The notes under the pieces were generated by a model. The model made no database searches, was not told the DNA's origin, and worked only from the letters and a program-made list of their open reading frames with translations. Positions 1 to 5,051 of a stretch of DNA of 5,051 bases are shown piece after piece (position 1 is the stretch's first letter; every line of letters begins with the position of its first letter). The translations under genes were made by a program, and so were the position numbers. The stretch covers positions 1 through 5,051 of the forward strand of contig JABXKY010000336.1 in assembly GCA_013619005.1 (NCBI GenBank). Direction: 5' to 3'. Source of the DNA: Candidatus Bathyarchaeota archaeon (lineage in GTDB: Archaea; Thermoproteota; Bathyarchaeia; TCS64).

Positions 1-1
1 A

Positions 2-850
2 TATATTCACAACATGACCGACAACCTAGAATACATGGATCACCTGATCGCATTGGGCATCAGGAACGGTTTCGGCGACGATATGGTTCAGATAAGCGGT
101 GTCAAACTGGCGCTGGATAGCATGGGTAGCATGGGAAACGCCGCCACCTATGAGCCATGCACAGGAAACCCCGGGAAACTAGGTATACTCCTAGTCACTC
201 CCGAGAAGCTCACCGAGTTGATCATGAAAGCCCACAAGGCAGGGCTACAGACGGCAACTCACAGCATCGGGGATAGGGCTGTGGATATCAACCTTGACGC
301 TATTGAGGCCGCACTGAAGGAGTACCCCGTGAAAGACCACAGGCACCGCATTGAGCATTGCACGTATTGCAAGGAGCCCCAACTGAGAAGGATCAAAGAA
401 CTTGACGTACACCCCGGGGAGTCTAACTACATCTGGAATTTCGGTGACGCATACAAGTACCAGTTCGGAGAGGAACGCAGTAAGCATCTTTACCCTTATA
501 GGAGCTTCATAGATTTTGGGATAATCGCTTCAGCGAACAGCGACTATGGAGGTGGGCCTTGGCACGGGAATCCGATCACAGGGATATACTCTATGGTTAC
601 ACGGAAAACGGAGGGAGGAGATACAATAGGTCCAGATCAGGCTGTATCAATTATGGACTCGATCAAGGCCTACACATACAATGGCGCATACGCCGCCTTT
701 GACGAGGACAAGCTAGGCTCAATCGAGCCTGGAAAGCTGGCGGACTTGGTCATCCTGAACGATGACATTCTATCTGTTCCGCACGAGGAAATCATGTCAT
801 TAAAAGTGGTACGAACAATAATGGATGGAAAAACGGTTTACGAGAAATAG
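2..850 (+). CDS. YtcJ-like amidohydrolase (amidohydrolase family 3), C-terminal part, truncated by window edge
   Basis: This is a metal-dependent hydrolase of the amidohydrolase superfamily, family 3 (YtcJ-like). Members usually hydrolyse C-N bonds of amides or N-acyl compounds; the substrate here cannot be told. The frame is open to the left edge, so the ATG at 14 is probably internal. About 280 residues are visible against roughly 540 for the family, and the N-terminal metal-binding HxH region lies outside the window. Counting from the ATG at 14, visible family motifs are the KLALD segment (31-35), the HSIGDRAVD motif with metal-ligand type His83, the HRIEHC motif with His115, a conserved Asp177 in NSDYGGG, and the GIYSMVTRKT segment. 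The C-terminal ADLVILNDDIL...VVRTIMDGKTVYEK is the usual closing beta-sandwich strand. It ends TAG. No signal peptide can be assessed. The family call is firm; the substrate is unknown. Confidence 0.88.
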   Translation, partial: YIHNMTDNLEYMDHLIALGIRNGFGDDMVQISGVKLALDSMGSMGNAATYEPCTGNPGKLGILLVTPEKLTELIMKAHKAGLQTATHSIGDRAVDINLDAIEAALKEYPVKDHRHRIEHCTYCKEPQLRRIKELDVHPGESNYIWNFGDAYKYQFGEERSKHLYPYRSFIDFGIIASANSDYGGGPWHGNPITGIYSMVTRKTEGGDTIGPDQAVSIMDSIKAYTYNGAYAAFDEDKLGSIEPGKLADLVILNDDILSVPHEEIMSLKVVRTIMDGKTVYEK

Positions 851-930
851 TGCGCGCGCTTGGACACTGAAGATATAAAGACTAATCAGTCATTGACCTT
901 GTGAAACTATCTCCTGCCACACTCGTAGGA

Positions 931-938
931 TATTTAAT
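931..938 (+). promoter_or_regulatory. Putative archaeal TATA box for the ene-reductase gene
   Basis: TATTTAAT resembles the archaeal TATA consensus. Its centre predicts transcription starting near 958-961, which leaves a leader of about 15 bases before the TTG start at 975, just long enough to hold the Shine-Dalgarno site. If real, the gene can be transcribed independently of the amidohydrolase 124 bases upstream. The call rests on motif and spacing only. Confidence 0.45.
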
Positions 939-963
939 CGAATTCTTTGCATGTTATAGTACC

Positions 964-968
964 GAGGG
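964..968 (+). promoter_or_regulatory. Ribosome binding site that supports the TTG start at 975
   Basis: GAGGG matches the complement of the 16S rRNA 3' end and ends six bases before the TTG at 975. An in-frame stop (TAG, 957-959) lies just upstream and no other usual start codon occurs between it and 975. The next in-frame ATG, at 1005, would remove the conserved FPRLFSLMKLG opening of the barrel. The site therefore decides the start. Confidence 0.6.
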
Positions 969-974
969 TTTACT

Positions 975-2915
975 TTGACTCGTTTTCCAAGACTATTCAG
1001 CCTAATGAAACTGGGACCTTTCACTCTAAGGAACAGGATACAATCCGCACCAATGGGGGTCTACGGCACACCAGAGGGATACCTCACCAACGAGGGAGTA
1101 GCATACTATGAGCTCCGAGCGAAAGGCGGGGCAGCCATCGTCACAATCGGGGAAAGTATGGTGGACTCAACGGGAACCTCACATGGAAGGGTGACCCCAC
1201 TGGACGACCCGGGGATCCTGCCTTCCCTCATCAACACCACGGACGCCATCAAGCGACACGGTGCGATCGCGTCCATCGAGTTACTGCACGCAGGAACCCG
1301 GTCAAGAACAGACCGACCTGACGGCGCGGTGTATGGTCCAAGCGCGGGGACATCATTCTACGGCAAACAGATCATCGAGATGGATGAAGCGGAGATCGAG
1401 CGGGTTGTTAATGCCTTCAGTGACGCCGCTGAGATGGCGAAGAGGGGCGGAGTCCAGATGTGCATGATCCACGGGGGGCATGGGTGGCTCCTATCCCAGT
1501 TCCTCTCACCCCTGCACAACCAGAGAACAGACCGATTTGGGGGAAGCATCGAGAACCGGGCACGTTTTGTCCAAATGATCATTGAAAACATTCGGAAGAA
1601 ATGTGGACCTAATTTCCCAATTGAGATCCGGTTAAGTGGCGACGAGTTCACGGAAGGCGGAATGGTCTTGAATGAAACAGTTGAACTAGCCAGGATACTG
1701 GACGGGAAGGTCGATCTGATCCATGTCTCCGCGACGACGTTCAACGATAGAACCGCTGGACTCAGGATGTTCCCAAGCATGTTCCTCCCACGGGGCTGCA
1801 ACGTGTACCTCGCCGAGGAAATCAAGAAAGCCGTGAAGACTCCAGTGAACACTGTTGGGTCATTAAACGATCCTGCCCAGATGGAGGAGATCCTTGAGAG
1901 TGGTGGAGCAGATATGATAACCCTCGGGAGGGCTCTACTAGCCGACCCATACCTTCCAGAGAAAGCGAGAAAAGGGAACGAGACAGATATCACTCCATGC
2001 ATCCGCTGTAACTATTGTATAAGTCAGTCATTCACCCCGTATGTGAAGTATCCAACCTTTATCACCAGATGTGTCGTCAACCCCGTTATAGGCAGGGAGT
2101 ACGAGAGCCAGTTCGTCCAGGTAAGCAGTGGAAAGAAGAAGGTACTGGTTGTGGGAGGCGGACCAGGTGGGATGCAAGCGGCGATAACAGCCTCCGATAG
2201 GGGGCACGAGGTGGTCCTATGTGAGAAGAGTAACCAACTAGGTGGAGCGTTGAACTACTCTGAGCGTGAATACTTCAAGGAGGACATCAAGAAGCTCGTC
2301 GGCGTTCTTTCCCGGAGGGTGCAGAGTCGTCCAATAAAACTCATGATGGAGACAGAGGTTACGCCCGAGTTTGTAGGAGATATCGCTCCCGATGTTCTTA
2401 TTGCTGCGGTAGGGGCAGAGCCATTCATCCCTAAGATACCCGGAATAATGAACAGGAACGTGGTTGTCGCGGCAAGTATGTATGACGAGGACGCTATAGG
2501 GGAGAAGGTGGTGGTCATTGGAGGCGGGCAGGTGGGCTGTGAGAAAGGGTTACATCTCGCCCACTTGGGCAGAGAGGTGACGGTTCTTGAGATGCTTGAG
2601 AAGGCGGCTTCGGATGCGACTTACCTTCACTGGTTGGCGCTGATGAAGGAGCTTGAGAAAAGTGTCAGGTTGGAGACAAGTACGAAGTGTACCCGAATAA
2701 CCGAAGAAGGCGTGTATGCAGTCAATAATGGTGGAGATGAAATGTTCTTCGAGGCGGATACGGTGTTGCTGGCGACTGGGATGAAGCCGAGAACACATAT
2801 TGTAGAGTCTCTGCGAAATTCCGCACTGGATTTCAGTGTTATCGGGGATTGTTATCAGCCGGGAACGGTCATGGAGGCAATCCATTACGGATACTTCTCT
2901 GCACTGAATATCTAA
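975..2915 (+). CDS. FMN/FAD/4Fe-4S NADH:flavin oxidoreductase, 2,4-dienoyl-CoA reductase / enoate reductase family
   Basis: This is a 646-residue cytoplasmic flavoenzyme that should pass electrons from NAD(P)H through FAD and a 4Fe-4S cluster to FMN, and from there to an activated C=C bond. An old yellow enzyme TIM barrel occupies about residues 1-340: opening FPRLFSLMKLGPFTLRNRI, the active-site stretch around HGGHGWLLSQFLSP (166-179), then NQRTDRFGGSIENR. Four cysteines (342, 345, 348, 366; C-x2-C-x2-C-x17-C) ligate the cluster. A dinucleotide fold begins at GGGPGG (394-399), a second at GGGQVG (516-521), and a GDCYQPG motif near the end closes the FAD site. Length fits FadH and clostridial enoate reductases. 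Trp171 sits where FadH-type enzymes have the catalytic Tyr, and residues 250-274 carry no counterpart of FadH's second catalytic His, so dienoyl-CoA activity should not be assumed. The start is TTG, backed by GAGGG at 964-968. Family is firm; substrate is open. Confidence 0.92.
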   Translation: MTRFPRLFSLMKLGPFTLRNRIQSAPMGVYGTPEGYLTNEGVAYYELRAKGGAAIVTIGESMVDSTGTSHGRVTPLDDPGILPSLINTTDAIKRHGAIASIELLHAGTRSRTDRPDGAVYGPSAGTSFYGKQIIEMDEAEIERVVNAFSDAAEMAKRGGVQMCMIHGGHGWLLSQFLSPLHNQRTDRFGGSIENRARFVQMIIENIRKKCGPNFPIEIRLSGDEFTEGGMVLNETVELARILDGKVDLIHVSATTFNDRTAGLRMFPSMFLPRGCNVYLAEEIKKAVKTPVNTVGSLNDPAQMEEILESGGADMITLGRALLADPYLPEKARKGNETDITPCIRCNYCISQSFTPYVKYPTFITRCVVNPVIGREYESQFVQVSSGKKKVLVVGGGPGGMQAAITASDRGHEVVLCEKSNQLGGALNYSEREYFKEDIKKLVGVLSRRVQSRPIKLMMETEVTPEFVGDIAPDVLIAAVGAEPFIPKIPGIMNRNVVVAASMYDEDAIGEKVVVIGGGQVGCEKGLHLAHLGREVTVLEMLEKAASDATYLHWLALMKELEKSVRLETSTKCTRITEEGVYAVNNGGDEMFFEADTVLLATGMKPRTHIVESLRNSALDFSVIGDCYQPGTVMEAIHYGYFSALNI

Positions 2916-2917
2916 CC

Positions 2918-2929
2918 TAGCTTCGGCTA
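2918..2929 (+). other. Small hairpin with UUCG tetraloop just after the ene-reductase stop codon
   Basis: TAGC-TTCG-GCTA forms a 4-bp stem closed by a cUUCGg tetraloop, an unusually stable loop, two bases after the TAA stop. It could protect the 3' end or aid termination. No clear T-tract follows (only CTCCTATTT), so it is not called a terminator. The stem is short and may be chance. Confidence 0.3.
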
Positions 2930-2951
2930 CACGCTCCTATTTACACATCCA

Positions 2952-2959
2952 CTTTTATA
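2952..2959 (+). promoter_or_regulatory. Archaeal TATA box of a leaderless promoter
   Basis: CTTTTATA is a good archaeal TATA box. Its centre is about 27 bases before the ATG at 2983, the usual distance from TATA centre to transcription start in archaea, so the mRNA should begin at or within a base or two of the start codon. The bases before the ATG hold no Shine-Dalgarno match, as expected for a leaderless message. A TTGACA at 2963-2968 resembles a bacterial -35 box but leaves no room for a -10 box before the gene. Confidence 0.6.
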
Positions 2960-2982
2960 CCGTTGACAATGAACACGTACCT

Positions 2983-3639
2983 ATGAGCCAGAAAGAGATA
3001 TTGATGGGTCTTACACGAGAAAGCACAAATAACGAGATCAAAAAGGCAGCGTTTGACCTTACCTGGGATATCCGATTTATCGCCATGGCCACCGTAGAAG
3101 AAGGAATGCCTCATGCAAGAATCTTCGACATGACGCTACTGGATGACGGAAACATATACTTCATCACTGCTACGGGAAAACCGACTTTTGACCAGCTTTT
3201 GGCTAACCCCAACATCGTTATCACGGGAGTCACCAAGGACTGGTTAGCGGTTAGGATCAACGCAATGGTGAAGGAAACCGATGATCCCGTGATTAAGGAA
3301 AAGTTCTTGGAGAAGAATCAGGGAACCAAGTCGTTATACAGTAACAGTCCTGATGCTTTGCGATATTTCAAGCTGGAGAAGGGGGAGGGAGAGATATCTC
3401 ATTTGTACGCGGATGATATGATCGCTAGGCTCAGGTTTGGGTGGAATGGAGTTGATCCCCGTCCATTTATCTACCATATAGATGAGGAGAAATGTACCGC
3501 GTGTGGTGTATGCCACGATGTATGTGTTGGGAAATCTATCAGACCTGGAGATAAATATTCTATTGATTACTTCAACTGCCTTGAGTGTGGTTCCTGTTAT
3601 AGGAAATGCCCCGAAGGTGCAGTACTAAAGAAGAAATAG
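2983..3639 (+). CDS. Pyridoxamine 5'-phosphate oxidase-like flavin protein fused to a 2x[4Fe-4S] ferredoxin domain
   Basis: This 218-residue soluble protein has two parts. Residues from about 20 to 150 form a split-barrel flavin-binding domain of the pyridoxamine 5'-phosphate oxidase-like superfamily, recognisable from the RFIAMATVEEGMPHARIF strand pair, the IYFITATGKPTFDQLLANPNIVI segment and the LAVRINAMVKE strand. Residues 166-214 form a bacterial-type ferredoxin domain with two C-x2-C-x2-C-x3-C motifs: Cys171/174/177/181 and Cys199/202/205/209. The second is followed by the usual Pro, while the first has Val182 instead. The fusion suggests electron transfer between the Fe-S clusters and a bound flavin (FMN, or F420 in some relatives) rather than pyridoxal phosphate synthesis. 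It starts at an ATG placed for leaderless translation, 67 bases after the ene-reductase. A redox partnership with that enzyme is inference. Substrate is unknown; domain calls are firm. Confidence 0.88.
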   Translation: MSQKEILMGLTRESTNNEIKKAAFDLTWDIRFIAMATVEEGMPHARIFDMTLLDDGNIYFITATGKPTFDQLLANPNIVITGVTKDWLAVRINAMVKETDDPVIKEKFLEKNQGTKSLYSNSPDALRYFKLEKGEGEISHLYADDMIARLRFGWNGVDPRPFIYHIDEEKCTACGVCHDVCVGKSIRPGDKYSIDYFNCLECGSCYRKCPEGAVLKKK

Positions 3640-3670
3640 AAATCTGAGCCCAAATTATTGCCTTTATCGA

Positions 3671-3678
3671 TTTTATTT
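3671..3678 (+). terminator. Possible T-rich archaeal terminator of the flavin/ferredoxin gene
   Basis: TTTTATTT lies 32 bases past the stop codon at 3639. Archaeal RNA polymerase terminates at T-rich stretches without needing a hairpin, and the next gene is convergent, so a stop is expected in this interval. The tract is interrupted, so support is modest. Confidence 0.3.
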
Positions 3679-3751
3679 CCTCAATCCATCAGGTTGGGGT
3701 CAAATCCCCCGTACTTGTCTACATGGTGTTGGGTTCGAACCCTACCACCAG

Positions 3752-3765
3752 TGGTGATATCACCA
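3752..3765. repeat. Perfect 14-bp palindrome TGGTGATATCACCA
   Basis: The sequence equals its own reverse complement over 14 bases. As DNA it could bind a dimeric protein; as RNA it gives a 5-bp hairpin with loop AUAU. It competes for pairing with the neighbouring TGGTG (3724-3728) and CACCA (3746-3750). It lies far from either gene's start, so an ordinary operator role is unlikely. Confidence 0.5.
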
Positions 3766-3812
3766 TGTCCGTTTTCCAATCGATGATTTAACCTCACCTC
3801 ATCTTATTGTTA

Positions 3813-3826
3813 CTTTTATTAAAAGG
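3813..3826 (-). promoter_or_regulatory. TATA-like AT-rich element, possible minus-strand promoter or terminator
   Basis: Read on the minus strand this is CCTTTTAATAAAAG, and it is nearly symmetrical. As a TATA box its spacing would start a minus-strand RNA near 3793, just ahead of the structured element at 3784-3666. Alternatively the T-run serves to end the minus-strand dehydrogenase transcript, whose stop codon lies about 50 bases upstream at 3875-3877. Sequence alone does not decide between these. Confidence 0.25.
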
Positions 3827-3874
3827 TGCGGGAGGAGGGATTTTCTCACAGATTTACTAGTATGAGACCTGCTT

Positions 3875-4927
3875 TTAGTTTGGGATTTTAACATTCAGCT
3901 CTGTAGCAAGGGATGTAAGATCACCCCAAGTTTTGTCCTCAATGAATATTCCCTCTTTTAGACGTTTTGCTTTCTTCCTTCTTTCAGGTTCTCCCGGAAT
4001 TAGGACCTCATTGTATCCTGGTGCTGTAGCGGAATTCTTGACAGAACTGAGTAGGTTATCTACTCGTTTTTTAAATTGGTCTAGTTCTGTGATTTGGGCT
4101 ACATCTATTGCCATCATAAAGATGCCGTTTCCCCCGTAGAATGGTCTTGATCGGTACTCTTCGCTGTTTGAGACTCCTCCTTCTGTCAAAGCGCCTGTAA
4201 GGATCTCAACGAGTAAGGAGAGTCCAAACCCTTTGTATCCAGCAATTTCTCCTCCTAGGTTTCGTAAGACTCCTCCCTTAGTGTACCAGCTTGGATCTGT
4301 AGTTGAGTTTCCGTCGGGATCCATGAAGATCTCTTCCGGAAGCTCCTCTCCTCTGGCTAGGTGAACCATGATCTTCCCTCTCGCCCAGACTGATGTGGCC
4401 ATGTCTAAAATCATAGGCGGTTCTTTTCCGGATGGGATCGCGAAACACAAGGGATTCGTTCCTAGTTGCTTAGTTTTTCCACCGAATGGTGCAACATAGC
4501 TAGCTGAATTAACGCTGGCTATTCCAATCATGTTTTGTGCCATCGCCATCTCTGCGTAGGTGTTCAAACGTCCAGCGTGTTGGCTGTTCTTAGCAGTTAC
4601 CAAACCTATCACGCTGTTTCTCGCTTTTTCAATGCAAACATTCATTGCATATTTGGCTACTACTTGACCGAGGTTCCACCCTCCGTCAATGACTGCTGTG
4701 GAAGGAGTTTCTCTGATTATCTTGATATCTGCCCCAGGTTTAACAGCTCCCATTTTGATTCCTCTAGCGTAGATGGGGATCCTTATTACTCCATGGCTGT
4801 CAAAGCCTGTGAGGTTTGCTTCTACTAAAAGATTTGACACGAGTTCTGCGTCTTCCTTTGGTACGTTGAGAGCTTTGAAGATTCTAGAACTAAAAGCTCT
4901 AAGTTGATCTGCGTTTAACGTAGGCAT
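3875..4927 (-). CDS. Ldh2-type malate/L-lactate (2-hydroxyacid) dehydrogenase
   Basis: This 350-residue cytoplasmic enzyme belongs to the NAD(P)-dependent malate/L-lactate dehydrogenase (Ldh2) family, which is unrelated to Rossmann-fold lactate dehydrogenases. Members reversibly oxidise 2-hydroxyacids such as malate, lactate, sulfolactate or ureidoglycolate. Family hallmarks are DSHGVIRIPIY with His45 and Arg49, VIDGGWNLGQ (79-88), NSQHAGRLNTYAEMA with the catalytic-type His117, VAPFGG followed by LGTNPLCFAIP (155-165), LDMATS (174-179) and GYKGFGLSLLVEILTGAL (230-247). Length matches the family norm and no key motif is missing. The ATG at 4927 gives the usual N-terminal helix before the SHG motif. 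It is convergent with the flavin/ferredoxin gene and so is separately transcribed; a weak GTGAT just upstream of the ATG may aid initiation. The HAGRL variant of the His117 motif may mark a subgroup, but the preferred substrate cannot be assigned. Confidence 0.92.
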   Translation of the reverse strand: MPTLNADQLRAFSSRIFKALNVPKEDAELVSNLLVEANLTGFDSHGVIRIPIYARGIKMGAVKPGADIKIIRETPSTAVIDGGWNLGQVVAKYAMNVCIEKARNSVIGLVTAKNSQHAGRLNTYAEMAMAQNMIGIASVNSASYVAPFGGKTKQLGTNPLCFAIPSGKEPPMILDMATSVWARGKIMVHLARGEELPEEIFMDPDGNSTTDPSWYTKGGVLRNLGGEIAGYKGFGLSLLVEILTGALTEGGVSNSEEYRSRPFYGGNGIFMMAIDVAQITELDQFKKRVDNLLSSVKNSATAPGYNEVLIPGEPERRKKAKRLKEGIFIEDKTWGDLTSLATELNVKIPN

Positions 4928-4951
4928 ATTATCACAATCCAGTACAACTTG

Positions 4952-4961
4952 ATCTTTGTAT
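4952..4961 (-). promoter_or_regulatory. Weak candidate TATA element for the Ldh2-type dehydrogenase
   Basis: On the minus strand CATACAAAGA lies 25-34 bases before the ATG at 4927, the same distance as the clear TATA box of the plus-strand gene at 2983. The match to consensus is poor. No better TATA box is visible in the 124 bases up to the window edge, and nothing else is recognisable there. Confidence 0.2.
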
Positions 4962-5051
4962 GTTTCCTTTGATACGTTTTTTGGTTGTATTCTTAAGGGA
5001 GTCTTTGGTTCGTGTTATCACATAGTTTCTTTCACATGATTCTCGATATCT

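Larger units (their letters stand above)
3666..3784. repeat. Structured intergenic element with nested inverted repeats and two T-arm-like hairpins; function unknown
   Basis: The 235-base gap between the convergent genes (3640-3874) holds no credible coding region but contains this cluster of symmetrical sequence. An outer 7-bp inverted repeat, ATCGATT (3666-3672) and AATCGAT (3778-3784), brackets it. Inside are a GGGG/CCCC hairpin with loop TCAAAT (3696-3709), an 8-bp inverted repeat ACATGGTG (3721-3728) with CACCATGT (3761-3768), a perfect 12-bp palindrome GGGTTCGAACCC (3731-3742) and a perfect 14-bp palindrome TGGTGATATCACCA (3752-3765). The first hairpin and the TTCGAA palindrome resemble tRNA T-arms, and CACCA follows the second. 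No D-arm, anticodon arm or full acceptor stem can be drawn, so this is not an intact tRNA. It may be a small RNA, a tRNA-derived remnant or a protein-binding site. The strand is undetermined. Confidence 0.5.

Noticed and set aside
880..900. AGATATAAAG and the dyad GACT-AATC-AGTC in the first intergenic gap as a promoter or operator
   Set aside because: The TATA-like element lies about 90 bases from the start codon at 975, and the dyad has only four-base arms. The TATA box at 931-938 is better placed.
1358..2002. Long minus-strand open frame of 214 codons inside the ene-reductase gene
   Set aside because: It is antisense to a strongly supported gene, its translation shows no family motif, and it is rich in Ser/Ile/Pro as expected of a shadow frame.
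2963..2968. Bacterial -35 box TTGACA
   Set aside because: Only 14 bases remain before the ATG at 2983, leaving no room for a -10 box and a transcription start. The archaeal TATA box at 2952-2959 explains the site better.
3666..3750. An intact tRNA gene ending at GGGTTCGAACCCTACCACCA
   Set aside because: Only the T-arm and a CCA-like end fit. No D-arm with its GG pair, no 7-base anticodon loop and no 7-bp acceptor stem could be drawn on either strand, and too few bases lie between the T-arm and CACCA.
3829..3840. Purine-rich GGGAGGAGGGA as a Shine-Dalgarno site for a small plus-strand gene
   Set aside because: The next ATG (3861) is about 20 bases away, too far, and its frame stops after nine codons.
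4929..5022. Direct repeat TTATCACA at 4929-4936 and 5015-5022, near similar TCACAT at 5032-5037
   Set aside because: The copies are short, unevenly spaced and AT-rich. This is within chance expectation, and it is too little to call an operator or a CRISPR repeat.

Overview
The window looks archaeal. The second promoter region (TATA box 2952-2959, about 27 bases before an ATG with no Shine-Dalgarno site) has the geometry of an archaeal leaderless transcript. A similar TATA box (931-938) sits before the second gene. The coding sequences use AGA/AGG and ATA freely. I cannot fix the lineage from sequence alone; an uncultured anaerobic archaeon that degrades organic matter is my inference from the flavin and Fe-S enzymes.

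Layout, left to right. (1) 2-850, plus: C-terminal half of a YtcJ-like amidohydrolase, cut by the left edge. (2) 851-974: intergenic, with a TATA box and a Shine-Dalgarno site for the next gene. (3) 975-2915, plus, TTG start: a 646-residue multidomain ene-reductase (old yellow enzyme TIM barrel, 4Fe-4S cluster, FAD/NAD(P) domain) of the 2,4-dienoyl-CoA reductase / enoate reductase family. (4) 2916-2982: short gap with a small UUCG hairpin and the leaderless promoter. (5) 2983-3639, plus: a pyridoxamine 5'-phosphate oxidase-like flavin domain fused to a two-cluster ferredoxin domain. (6) 3640-3874: no gene recognised, but strikingly rich in inverted repeats, including two tRNA T-arm-like hairpins. 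(7) 3875-4927, minus: an Ldh2-type malate/lactate (2-hydroxyacid) dehydrogenase. (8) 4928-5051: upstream region of that gene, nothing firm beyond a weak promoter candidate.

How they work together: the first three genes run in one direction but have gaps of 124 and 67 bases, and the second and third each have a promoter-like element, so they need not be one operon. The ene-reductase and the flavin/ferredoxin protein are both redox proteins and could share electron carriers. The amidohydrolase could release carboxylic acids and the Ldh2 enzyme could oxidise 2-hydroxyacids. A shared catabolic pathway is possible but is inference. The protein families are all known. The least explained sequence is the structured spacer at 3666-3784 between the two convergent genes.
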